The position numbers and the translations under genes were made by a program. Shown here piece by piece: positions 21,701 to 31,400 of a stretch of 64,000 bases of DNA. The DNA is from Heliocidaris tuberculata (Eukaryota; Echinodermata; Echinoidea; Camarodonta; Echinometridae), in NCBI GenBank assembly GCA_025618425.1, contig CM046842.1, positions 30,400,581-30,464,580 of the forward strand, written 5' to 3'. The stretch's first letter is position 1. Each line of letters begins with the position of its first letter. The notes under the pieces were generated by a model. The model ran no database searches. It was not told the origin of the DNA and was given only the letters and a program-made list of their open reading frames with translations.

Positions 21701-24239
21701 TTGCCAGGAAGGTTCGACAAGAACAGATATTGTGAAGAGTAGTAGCTGTGAAAATATGGTGTCTTCAAGTGAACAAAATGAACAGGAAATGGATGAGGGT
21801 TATGGGAACAGGAAAGTGGGTGACTACCTTCAACCGGATTTGAATGCAGACTCTATGGCAGAGTACCTGATACCGGACAGGATTTTACTGAAGTTTGGAC
21901 ACATGATGGACATAGTGACGGCTGAGGATACTAAGACTCGATGCTTCACCAAGGCGTAAGGACTGCAGTACTACAAATAGTTGTGCAACTAATGCTAATA
22001 ATCAAAATGGTGATGATGTTTTATAATGATGATGATCACGATGATATTAAAGATGGTGATGATTATGATGATGATGTTGGAGATGATGATGGTGATGATG
22101 ATGGTGATGGTGATGATGATGATGAGTATGAAAATTATGATAATGAGAAGAGGAAAATAATTGGGAGTAGTACATGTATACATAAATTTAAATCTTGTGT
22201 GGAATAAGCAGTTTTCTTTATAATACTGAAGCATTTCTGTAATTTTTCTGTGTTAGAAATTGGCACAGAATCTTAAGGCAGTTTGAGAGAGTTCTGCAGC
22301 ATATAATATCAACATAAAAATGCTCCTTCTTTTTCCCTCTAGGTATGCATATTACGTGGAGGGTACAGGGTCCATTCTTCGCACTGATCTGTCAACTGAT
22401 GTAAGTTCCTTTAATTCAACTCGGACCTTCATTACATCAATTGTTACATAATTTAAACCTAAAACCATATTCATTAACCAAATCTTTTTTCTTAGAAATG
22501 TTTTGAAAAATTGCCATTGTCTGATTCCTTGATGTCTTTTGTCCAGTAAATAGCCTAGGTTACAGATAAAGGTTTAAGTAGATGATTTTACCCAAATTTT
22601 ATCAGTTTTTCTACTTTTATCTTCCCGGACATGCCCCCACTTGTCACAGATGTCTGCAGCATTCCAACCAGGGTCATGCAGTGAGGATGAGCGATTGGAG
22701 AGGTTGAGGGCACTTGGCCTTCGGTACTTTACACCCAGGGAGGTTGCAAACTTGCATCACTTTCCACAATATTTTGGTGAGTGAACTTGTCAGGATTTTT
22801 TTTTTAAAGCTCATCTTGAGTTCTGGGGCGGTATTCAAATCAAAACGCGCATTAAGTTAGCATTTTACTTAGCATTTGGCTTGGCTAAGTAAACTGGCTT
22901 AACCTGTATTCAGATCAAATTTAAGCAATTTACTTTAGCAAGCTGACTTTAAGGCAAAATACTTACTGATATCCATTGTGACGTCACGTATTCTGTCCAA
23001 AATCATGCGCAATAAATGCGTCACAGTAGATGCGCGCTTACAAGGTTTGCTTGTGCGCAGCTTATACTGCTCCGCGTATGTATGAAAGCCATGTACCTGC
23101 CAATCAAGTAATTGGCTTAAGTCTGCTAGGGAGCTGTCTTAGACTTAGGGTAAAATACTTAGCCAAAAGATTCAACTGAATACCAAAATTGCTTAAGTAT
23201 TTTATCTCAGCCGAAATCTCAGTAAACTACTCATATTTCATTTCTATTGAATTGAATACGGGCCCTGGTATTTACCCCCCCCCCCCCTCCGCAAAAACAA
23301 AAAACAAAAAAAGGAAAAAGAAAGGTTCTCCAAGAATCAAATAATGAATCAAAACTTAACTGAATGTCCAAACTTCCAATAGATAATATCTGCCAAAGAT
23401 TTTAGTACAGAATGTATGGTAGCTAAGTAATTAGTGAGGAGAGATAGGAAAATTGAGCTAGAAGTCCCGACTCAAATGCATAACACAGTCTCAAATGTCC
23501 AGTGAATGAGATTTCCAGTAAGATTACATTAGCTGCACGATAAATATTTTTTGATTACATTCAGTCAGTTTCTCTCAAAGCTGATAAAAGTCAAGGATCA
23601 AGATAATCGTGAAATTCATCTGATTGTAGAATTGTTGTAATGTAATTCCATGAATGGTATTTCCCAGATATGAATAAGATTTAAGATTCCCGCCCCCCCC
23701 CCCATTTTTTTTTTTTAATCTGTTGGGGGGGGGGGGTCAAGTTTGCCTGACAATTTTGTAGTCGAGACCAGCAGTCTTGAGACCAAGATCAGGAAGAAAA
23801 ATTCAGATTATATTCATTTCATGTTAAGGTCTTTGGGTCGAGACCAAGACCAAGACACTGAAAATTTGAGACCAAGATTGGTTTCGGTCCCATTGCTGTT
23901 GCCAGGCATATGGAAAAAGAAAACAACAGATATGTACAAACCATTATTTTAGATTATCTAGAGCAAGATATTATTACAAGCAAGTAATATAAATTGGATA
24001 TAGCAATCTAGGTGACATTTTCAGTTATTGTTCTCTGGTCAGAGGAGGGGTGGGGGTCGGCCTGCAGTCTGTGTGAATGCACTTTTGTAACATTTATTCA
24101 ATGCCCCCTCCCTCCTTTTTTTTTTTTTTACTTTACAGGTTTCCCAGAGTGCTCCACTAAGAAGCAGAGATACCGGTTGCTGGGCAACAGCCTCAATGTG
24201 ACATTGGTGTCCCAGCTTATAAGTTACATGGTAGCATGA
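12743..24239 (+). CDS. TRDMT1: tRNA (cytosine-38-C5) methyltransferase, DNMT2 family
   Basis: Ten coding exons: 12743-12845, 13676-13785, 14083-14159, 16383-16454, 19607-19672, 20845-20890, 21354-21955, 22343-22400, 22650-22776, 24139-24239. All have GT/AG borders and compatible phases, summing to 454 codons with the stop (453 aa; human is 391). Visible motifs: SAM-binding FFSGVGGLHCA (22-32), catalytic PPCQPFTR with Cys92, ENVKGFE with Glu132, SPMDIGIPNQRVRYF, the family signature CFTK (355-358), and C-terminal KQRYRLLGNSLNV. The family uses SAM to methylate C38 of tRNA-Asp and a few other tRNAs. An acidic, serine-rich insertion in exon 7 (about 190-330) explains the extra length. The start was chosen for its Kozak context; an in-frame ATG at 12710 is an alternative. 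Confidence 0.95.
13260..13460. repeat. TTC/CTT-rich tract in TRDMT1 intron 1
   Basis: Irregular pyrimidine-rich sequence dominated by CTTCTT and CTCCTT. It yields overlapping serine/leucine/phenylalanine and lysine/glutamate frames with no recognisable protein. Confidence 0.85.
14273..14763 (+). repeat. TIR-bounded repeat module A, copy 1
   Basis: The ends are CTTTAAAGTGATTGATTAAC and the complement of CTTAAAGGCATTGATTAAC. The ~490-bp interior has GC-rich stretches and a 60-codon minus-strand frame. The same module lies at 47585-48076 in the opposite orientation. In both places module B follows on the right. Confidence 0.8.
14861..15248 (+). repeat. Repeat module B, copy 1
   Basis: Roughly 390 bp matching 48077-48469 in the same orientation. 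Landmarks are TCAGTTTGGAAGAA, GAAATGTCC, CCAAAACCTCACAGTATACA, and a right end CAGAACTCAACTTTAT. No coding potential was recognised. Confidence 0.8.
15673..16292 (+). mobile_element. TA-flanked CAGTGGAACC MITE, interrupted
   Basis: It begins TA-CAGTGGAACCTCGTTATA and ends GCGGTTTCACTG-TA. The ends, TA duplication and internal text match the copies at 25123-25302 and 53809-53994. This copy is split by a hAT-like element at 15830-16266. Pogo/Tc1-type mobilisation is inferred from the TA target. Confidence 0.82.
15830..16266 (+). mobile_element. hAT-like element nested in the MITE
   Basis: It starts CAGTGTTGGGT and ends ACCCAACACCG, flanked by tttcttta (15822-15829) and gttcttta (16267-16274), 7 of 8 bases alike. 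The interior is built of GAGATCAAGATCAAGATC motifs on both strands. An internal copy of the end motif (about 16019-16030) hints at a further nested or duplicated unit. Confidence 0.75.
16616..18857. mobile_element. TTAA-flanked element carrying a tandem array, 2.2 kb
   Basis: The left end TTAAGGACGTTCCACAGTTA is mirrored by the right end TAACTGATGAACGTCCTTAA, with TTAA at both borders (16616-16619 and 18854-18857). A TTAA target is typical of piggyBac-type transposition. The interior is dominated by a ~225-bp tandem repeat. Near 18590 there is a poly(A) run that may be the tail of an inserted retroelement. No transposase is visible. It sits in TRDMT1 intron 4. Confidence 0.65.
16640..17880 (+). 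repeat. ~225-bp satellite-like tandem array
   Basis: Six units are recognisable by AAATCCATGTCA or AAATCCATGCCAGATTCG at about 16648, 16861, 17076, 17300, 17527 and 17756. Each contains TTCCAGATTTGTAGAGAA, AAAATGGGGGTC and GTGCTAGCAG(C/G)GCCCTC. The glycine-rich frames across it are shadows of the repeat. Confidence 0.9.
19188..19500. repeat. TAAAGACCAC-rich repeat, probable Tc1/pogo-type MITE
   Basis: It opens with TACAGTCCAACCTGTGTTAG and carries several AAAGACCACCTG motifs, with a reversed AGGTGGTCATTGTAGACAG near its right side. The right end is not cleanly defined. Confidence 0.5.
19787..20310 (+). mobile_element. TTAA-flanked element, middle level of the nest
   Basis: TTAAATTGTACCAACCACC at the left and GGTACCCTTTAA at the right are imperfect inverted ends with TTAA at both borders. 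A second, uninterrupted copy lies at 40762-41135 on the minus strand. The piggyBac-like label rests on the TTAA target. Confidence 0.8.
20026..20203 (+). mobile_element. TA-flanked CAGTTAACTCTGC MITE, inner level of the nest
   Basis: It runs from TA-CAGTTAACTCTGCATAAG to CAGAGTTACCTG-TA and contains several AAGTCGA motifs. The homologous copy of its host at 40762-41135 has a single TA at the matching point, so this is a clean insertion. Confidence 0.88.
22000..22140 (+). repeat. GAT-rich trinucleotide tract in TRDMT1 intron 7
   Basis: Imperfect GATGATGAT/GGTGATGAT repeats give an aspartate-rich frame on one strand and an isoleucine-rich one on the other. It begins just after the exon 7 donor and is not part of the spliced message. 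Confidence 0.9.
22830..23270. repeat. Dispersed TIR-like repeat in TRDMT1 intron 9
   Basis: The left boundary GGGGCGGTATTCAAATCAAA and the right boundary TTGAATACGGGCCC are partly inverted. The interior has many TTAAG/CTTAA motifs in both orientations (for example GGCTTAACCTGTATTCAGAT). It is probably a decayed foldback element. Confidence 0.55.
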
Positions 24240-24595
24240 GAGAGAAAAAGACTGTGACAAGTAGTAAATGGATTTCATTTTCAATTTATGTGTAACCAAC
24301 CACAACTGTATGTACATGTATTTGTATAAAACAACCAACGAGAAGAGCCCCATTGATCTCTACCAGTGGACAGAGTAGTACCCTCTATGTTTGATGCGAC
24401 CGGTGGCCATGTTAGGGCTCACAGAAAAACACCGCCGCTGTACTGTTTCAGTACAATTTTATGCATTTTTAGAATCAAATAATTCAGCACTGTGAAGTCT
24501 TTTCCACAAATTAATTGCACAAACAGGTAAAACAAGTTTATCCTTACGAATTCTAAAGATGATTTAATGTGACAATCAGTGTGATGTCTTTTTCA

Positions 24596-24601
24596 AATAA
24601 A
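24596..24601 (+). terminator. Candidate poly(A) signal of TRDMT1
   Basis: AATAAA lies about 360 bp after the stop codon. It is the first canonical hexamer I see on this strand after the gene. Another lies near 25370. Confidence 0.45.
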
Positions 24602-25122
24602 AAATCAAATCACGTATATTTTGCACAGCAGTACACTGGAATAGTACATAGCAGACAGTGTCCCACGTACTGTGTTGATTGTAGTGCTCCTAATTTTGGC
24701 TATGCGACAGCATTGACTACTCACATAGAGCAGTGCGTGCGGTGCTGTATCCATGTGTTTCCTACACAGAAAACAAGAAATTAGATTTGTCCGCAGTCCT
24801 GCAGTGATGATTGGTGCAGAGCAAATGAGAAGACAGTGTAAAGATCAAGATTGTGATTTTAGCAATAAGAACAGACTTTTTAAGTATAAAAAAAAGTCTG
24901 CCAATTTGGTGGTATTCAAAGGGTAGTCGAGACCAGGGGTCCCGAGACCAAGACAAGGAGGAAAATTTTTTATTCCGTTCATTTCATATTAGGTCTCAGT
25001 CGAGACCCAGACCAAGACACAGAAAATATGAGACAGAGATTGGTCTCGGCCCTGTCTTTGGTAAATTCCTCCCACTTGCCCAGTGCAGGTGAAAATTCTT
25101 GGAGAATTTACTCTTGTTGTAT

Positions 25123-25302
25123 TACAGTGGAATCTCATTATAACAAACCCCCTGGGACCAAGGTAATTACCTCTTTTATATATCGAAACCTTGTTATATC
25201 AGGGCTAAAAAACAATAGAATACAAAGAACTGCAACTGGCAAAATGACTGTTATAATGAGAGTTTGTTGTAAGTGTTCTTCATAACGAGGTTCCACTGTA
25301 CT
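25123..25302 (+). mobile_element. Intact CAGTGGAATC MITE
   Basis: TA-CAGTGGAATCTCATTATAAC at the left and GAGGTTCCACTG-TA at the right. This 180-bp copy has no insertion and helps define the family. Confidence 0.85.
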
Positions 25303-25474
25303 GTAAGAATTTTATCTGTGTTGTCATTATTAGAAGATATGAATGACAATATGGTCATGTAAATCAAAGAAATAAAAATGCTAAGCACTTAACTGTAAAG
25401 TTGCTAGTGGAAATTTTAGTATTTTACTTCATAGCAAAGTTTACTGGACTCATCTGGATGATGTATACAAATGT

Positions 25475-25770
25475 CACACTGAGAGAGATGGAGAGAGGGA
25501 GAGAGAGATAGAGAGGTGTGTGTGTGTGAGAGAGAGAGAAAAAGCATGAGGGAAAGAGAGAAAAAAAAAAAGAGAGGGAGGGAATGAGATGAGAAGGGTG
25601 AAAGGATAGAAAGGAAGTGGGAGAGAGAGATAGGAAAAGAAGAGATAAGCAAAAGGACAGAGAAGGGAAGGAAAATGAGAGAAAAAGATGGGAAGGGAGG
25701 GAGAGAGAGTCAGAAAGAGCAAGCAAGATAGAGAGGGAAGAGAGACAACAAGACGAACAAGGGGTGGTGG
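25475..25770. repeat. GA-rich low-complexity tract
   Basis: Purine-rich (GAGAGA, GGAAGG) sequence of about 300 bp. The long serine/leucine frames on the minus strand are artefacts. Confidence 0.92.
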
Positions 25771-26154
25771 TATAAGAGAATGAGAGTAAATTATTACAAA
25801 GGGGGGGGGGGAGGGGGGCTAGCAGATTTGTTTTCATTGATGAAGGGGCACATCTGGCCCATGCCCCCTCCTTTACAAGCCCAAGCGGCATACCTTAGGT
25901 ACACAACCCCAATAATGTGTCCCCTTTCCCCTTTACATGTGACACCTTTTTTTTGGGGGGGGGGGGGTTGTCAGAGAATTTGGGAGCACCCCCGAAATAC
26001 GGTGACCCCTCTTCCCCCCTTTTTTTTTGCTTGTCAGAAGTAAGTTGTCGGAGTGCCCTTCCCCTTTTTACAAATTCATGGGTCCACTCCTTGGGACAGA
26101 AACAGTCTTGAGTATAGAGTCAAGTATGATCATGCAGGCTTATTCTACTTGGCT

Positions 26155-26590
26155 ATATTGGCGGATATAATAATGATGATAATAATAATATAGATGAGTA
26201 CGGTATTTGTAATGCGCCAACTCCACATGACTAATGTGCTCGAGGCGCAATGTGAAGAAAAACTTTCAAGTATACAAAATACACATATACAGAACAACAA
26301 TGTAAAAGTAAATCTACTGGAAAGCAACACGGGGAAAGCAATTTTGAAGGAAAAAAAAAAGAGTTTTGATGGCAGTTTAAAGCATCTACAGTCTAATAAA
26401 CAGTTGACAGCCACAAAAATACACAATATGTATTTCGCAGAGGCCGGGAGGCGCGACTGTCCAATTTCTGAAAAACTGCCGTTTGATATGTTGCCTTTCA
26501 TAAATTTGGTTTTATACAATCTATCACTGCAGAAGTTGGCAGTGAGTACTTTGTGGCCAGTTTTCATAAATCCTAGATTTTCTGGTATAT
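26155..26590. repeat. SINE-like or other dispersed repeat
   Basis: It starts with a (TAA/GAT) microsatellite-like tail, followed by GTATTTGTAATGCGCCAAC and GTGCTCGAGGCGCAATG, a layout resembling SINE 3' ends. The 132-codon frame across it has no recognisable domain and is attributed to the repeat. Confidence 0.45.
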
Positions 26591-26916
26591 GATTTTATTT
26601 GATGAACTAGTCTTTAATCTCTTTGTACATGAAGTTCCACAGAAGATATCATGTGTTATATAGTATACGATGGGAAGACAGGTAGATCGGTGCACCAAGT
26701 TGTCAACACAGTACCAACACCCTTTATTCTTTAAGACTGTACAATTCAGATTGGCCAAGTTCATTGTTGAGTTAAGAATTTAAACATGGCCACTACCTGC
26801 ACGCACCCTTTAGAAGAAAACAATAAGTAACGCACGAATACTAGATGAGTCATTCTGTCTAGCTTTTATGCATATGTCATATAGAGTGGTCAGTGAACTG
26901 TTCAAAGCTTCCATGC

Positions 26917-26917
<1 letters not shown>

Positions 26918-26951
<34 letters not shown>

Positions 26952-27005
26952 GAGAAAGAAAAAAACAAAGAGACACAGAGAGGGAGAGAGACAGAGACAG
27001 AGATA
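26918..27005. repeat. (GA)n microsatellite
   Basis: GAGAGA repeats with a few interruptions. Confidence 0.93.
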
Positions 27006-27701
27006 GAGTCCGAAGTTTGACATCGAAGAACTATTTTTATAGTTTGCAAGGGTGTTCTGTTAAAGGTGTAGACTGCTTAAAAAGTCTCCAATTGGTAAGT
27101 TAATTTGTATTGTTAGCCTGTTATTATAGATACCTGTTACATGTATTGTTTTAGTAGAAATGTGATAAAGTATTATATATATATACCGGTAATGAGGCGT
27201 AATGTTAGCGTGGAAACTTTGTAAACACTGTTCTCACAGAGATTCTTTATTAAAGAGAGTCTGCTTTGAGATAATGTTATTCTGAATGTAATTCAAGATC
27301 AATTAATATTCAATAAGAGGTATTCAATCTTGGTTAGAGTTTGTATATTTATATGTTTGGCTCTGTATGTCATATGATGATATACAATAATGTTTCGATC
27401 GTTCTTATGGTGCATTATAGTGAGATAATATTGTGTTGTTACTTTCAGTGTAGTATGTATTTGATTAAATGGTTAATGGAGTACGGTTAGAGAATGATTA
27501 TATAATATGCTAAATATCTGTAAGTGAATTAACTCACATCTTTATTCATACTTGAATTATATTGTGTTTACATTATTACATTGCAGTATTTTATCTTGGA
27601 ACTTGGGTCGTTCGGGATGGGGTGATGAAATGAAGTGATTATACATTTAAACCAACACTAGTTATATGTCTCTTCGAGAGCGTAGGCCTATAGGTATTGA
27701 G

Positions 27702-28033
27702 CAGGGGCGGATCCAGGATTTCGTATAAGGGGGGGGGGGCACACAAATGCAGGATTGTCAACTTTGGGAAACTGCTTGGAGGGAGACCCATATTTTTTTG
27801 GTCTCTCGCCAGCCCTCCAAAAGTCGCTCAGTGGGGGGGGGGGGGGGTTTGGGGTCCAGTTCCCCTCTATGATTCTCTGACAAGCAAAAAAAAAAAAAAA
27901 AAAAAAAAAAAAGGTTTTCTGGTCGAAAAGGGGGGGGGCACAATCGCAAATAGGAGGGGCACAATGCATTGTTTTCCCTCAAAAGGGGGGGGGCACGGGC
28001 CGGGATTGTCCCCCCCCCCTAAATCCGCCACTG
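27702..28033. mobile_element. hAT-like miniature transposon upstream of CTBS
   Basis: It begins CAGGGGCGGATCCAGGATTT and ends AAATCCGCCACTG. The 9-mer GGTATTGAG is repeated directly outside both ends (27693-27701 and 28034-28042), consistent with an 8-bp duplication plus a chance base. The interior is G-rich with a poly(A) run. It lies less than 400 bp upstream of the CTBS start codon. Confidence 0.82.
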
Positions 28034-28120
28034 GGTATTGAGCTCATAAAACTCCTCCCTGTTTGCCGAGTGGGGGTGGCACACAAGTTTTTCAAAGCTG
28101 CGCTGCAGCGCAAGACCATA

Positions 28121-28132
28121 GCGCATGCGCAG
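28121..28132. promoter_or_regulatory. NRF-1-like palindrome upstream of CTBS
   Basis: GCGCATGCGCAG matches the NRF-1 consensus (YGCGCAYGCGCR) except for the first flanking base. It stands about 285 bp before the CTBS start codon in a locally GC-richer stretch typical of a promoter. Confidence 0.45.
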
Positions 28133-28181
28133 TACCCCCTTTCAAAACTTTTAATCACATGATCAACTACTTTTTTTTTTT

Positions 28182-28191
28182 GTCACGTGAT
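28182..28191. promoter_or_regulatory. CLEAR-type E-box upstream of CTBS
   Basis: GTCACGTGAT matches nine of ten positions of the CLEAR consensus GTCACGTGAC bound by TFEB/MITF-family factors at lysosomal genes. A second, weaker M-box-like site, TCACATGA, stands at 28155-28162. Both lie within 265 bp of the CTBS start codon. Binding is inferred. Confidence 0.5.
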
Positions 28192-28416
28192 CGGCTGTCC
28201 GATGGTCGGTCTGATCCGATCCGACCATAGAGATACATAGTTATGTATACGTACAATGTATCTCTCTATGGATCCGACTGACTATATTTTAGTAGAGCAA
28301 GCTCGAGCCCAGCGCCTGAGTGTGGTGTGTTTGTGGCTCGTCTGGGTAATTCTTGACTGAAAAAGGATTTCGTCACTTCCTTAATCAACACAAGACGTCA
28401 TCTTTTGTTTTTCACC

Positions 28417-31400
28417 ATGGTCTTGCCAGTATTTTGGGCGATATTAGTAAGCTTCGCCTTCTTTAATGGAGTAACGTGCGTTCATAATGATGTGGTTTTG
28501 GGACTCGGGCTTGGAGCGGAACTTCAACGAGTTATGTCCCCGGAGCTCTCCAAGAGCATTGCAGCGATGAGACGGCGCCCCTCCGCTGCCTGCCCTTGCA
28601 CTGATTCAACACTGTGCGACACTATCAAAGTAACAAGAAAGAAAGAGGTATAGTAGGCCTGCGTTTATAGCCTTTAAATGACAGTAAAAAATAGTAGTAA
28701 TACATTTCCATTTCGATTTATTTTGTTAACATGAAATGATGAGACTAATTTATAAGTTAACTCAATCTGGTCTACATGTATCTAGATCTAGTAGTAGTAC
28801 ACAAGAAAAATGATGAAAGGAAACAAAGAATACAACAAAGGAAAGTTGAAAGAAAAAAATGAGTGGATAAAAACAAAGAATAACAGAAAGATAGAGACGT
28901 AAATGATAGAAGGATAAATATATTATGAGTAACATAAGGAAAGATAAAAGAGAAGATGATAAATTGAATAAAGAATAAGATAAAATGAAAGATGAAAAGA
29001 AAAATGTTAGGATAAAAACAAACTTAATGGCTTAACCCTTTCTAGACAATTGACCACATTTTGTGGTTTGGCTCAAGAACTTTTGATTCAGAGCTCTAAA
29101 AAACCTACCAGATGCATGAGTAGAAAGAGCAAAAATTTCTGCATAAACTATGTCCATTTTTGTTGCATGACCAAATTGCATTTGATGCCAGGAATTTTAA
29201 TAACAAGAATAAGCTTTAAAATCTTTAAATTGGCAACACTTTGAGAGGTTCATAATCATTGGTTTTTGGTCAAAATTGGCAACTTTTTCACCTTTTCGAT
29301 TAAGGTTTTAACCATGTATGTTGTTTTCAAAGACATTACATTTTATTAGAACCACATACTATTAAAAGAAAAATATTATTGTTGCCAATTTGAAGAACAA
29401 AATGTGATCAATTTAGCCCTTAAATAATTCCTGTCCTGAAAGGGTTAAGGAAAGTAAGTAAAGATGGAAAGCAGAAAATGATTAAAAAAGGAGTAATATC
29501 ATGGAAGATAGATAAATGATAGGATAAAAAAGGATAAAGAGTGAAACGATAGAAGGATAAATATTTATGAGAGGAAGGTGGGGAGATCATTGATAGAAGG
29601 ATAAAAGTAAGAAATAAGAAAATAAGAAATATAGAGAGAAATGTTAAAAGGATATAAACGAGGAAAGGTGGAAGAGAGGATTTTTTTTTTCTCCTCTTTT
29701 TTTTTATTTTGCTGCTCAAATAGATAAATACCATACATAAAATACCTGAAAAATTTTGAAAATTTCTACCCAGCGAGCTGCGCCTCGCTGCAGCCCGACT
29801 GTTTAGTAAATTTGTAGCATAGTAAGACTAAGAGTTTAAGAGTCCCTGAATCTGGTAATCTAGCAAATTTGAGAAAAATTAAATCTTACTAGAGCAATAT
29901 TGTTGTCTGTTTTTGACTACTGCAACAGTGAATGTTTGACACATAGGCATGGGCCTGTTAGTGATGCTGAGGTAAACAGCAGCCATTTTAATAAACATAC
30001 TGTGCTTCACTTATGTCACACAGATAAGTCAGAGTAGAACCTTCGTTGGGTGCAGCTACTTTATTTTACCCCACTTGCACAAGTTTGCTTGTTTGAGAAA
30101 AAAAAAGGTGGCTTATTGTAGATGTGAACAAGCCTTGGCTTAATGTCTAATTTATGTGGAAGTGTTTATGTAGATCGACTACATGTTTAATTTCTATATG
30201 GCCAACCAGACACCACTGCCATATTTTTTACATTAATTTATAATTTAAGATTATGATCATGCCCGTAACAAAGTGATGTGTCTATTGTCATCAAAACTTG
30301 TGTTATTCTAATCATAATATTTAGACCTCTATAGTAATTGTAAAGATAAAGCTTCACTGTAAAACGATTTGGGGTAAGAAGTAATACACTTTGACTTGAT
30401 TGGATATTGTTTGGCATTATCATGAAATGGGTAACCATTCAGTCACTCTAACAAAGCAGCTTTTTGTTTGCACTTCACAATCTACAACAAGCAAGTGTGT
30501 GCATGCACATGATACTCTAGTGGATATGGCTGATTTGTCTGTAAAAGATACAGTTAGAAAATTTCTTGGAGCATCTTTAGAATACCTCACCACAAATGTT
30601 GACCAGATGTCAGTTCACTGACCAGTTGACACAAGTTCCCCCAAATGAAGCTAAATCCAAAGATTTAACTTTCTTAGCTAAAACCAACCCTAACGTTAAT
30701 CCTAACACTGAAACTAACCTGGACTCCAGCCCTAATTCAAACCTGAACCCTAACACTAAACCTACATGTTAATCTCAATCTTATCCCCTAACTCTAACCG
30801 TACACGTTGGTCATTCAGGTACATAAGCCCTATTAAGGCGATTCCTTGCAATGTCTCCTGTACAACATTTCTTTTTTTCCCACATATTTCACTCAAAAAT
30901 TAAAAATCTCTCGACATGACAATTGAATAATGGTGCTTTTGCTGTATCACTACCAATGATCAATGGTCATATCAATGGATTTCCGATTTTTAATTTTTGG
31001 ATAAAACAAATTGATAAAACTCATATGTCGTACCAGGCACTTTGCACGGAATCGCCCATCGATGAGGTATTCTAAAGTTAAGCCAGCTTGATACAGGAAA
31101 CTATCATTGGTTGTGGGTAATCGTAACAACTTTAAATTTAGTAGGCAAGCAGAGATCTACATTACTCCTACTTCCTCAAGCCAAGTGATTTCTTCACACA
31201 GTTTCTTGCTGTCTGCTGCCTCAAGATCACTGGAACGAAGATGGATGTAGGTGATATTGAATAGCCATAGTCCCGCTCTATTCAGTGAAGGATTATTCCT
31301 TTTGATCCAAATGAATTTTTTTCACCTTTCTTCCAGAAATGTGTTCCGATGACAATAACATGGTGGGGCATCATCCCATACAATGTTATGTCCTGTATTA

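Noticed and set aside
21372..21959. 195-codon frame as a separate small gene
   Set aside because: It is the interior of TRDMT1 exon 7, entered from an internal ATG. The reading continues the methyltransferase frame and ends in the intron after the donor at 21955.
25424..25891. 155-codon serine-rich minus-strand frame
   Set aside because: It is the antisense of a GA-rich tract and lacks any domain.
28405..28416. Earlier TTG start for CTBS
   Set aside because: An ATG in good context follows at 28417 and begins a proper signal peptide. TTG starts are not expected in an animal nuclear gene.
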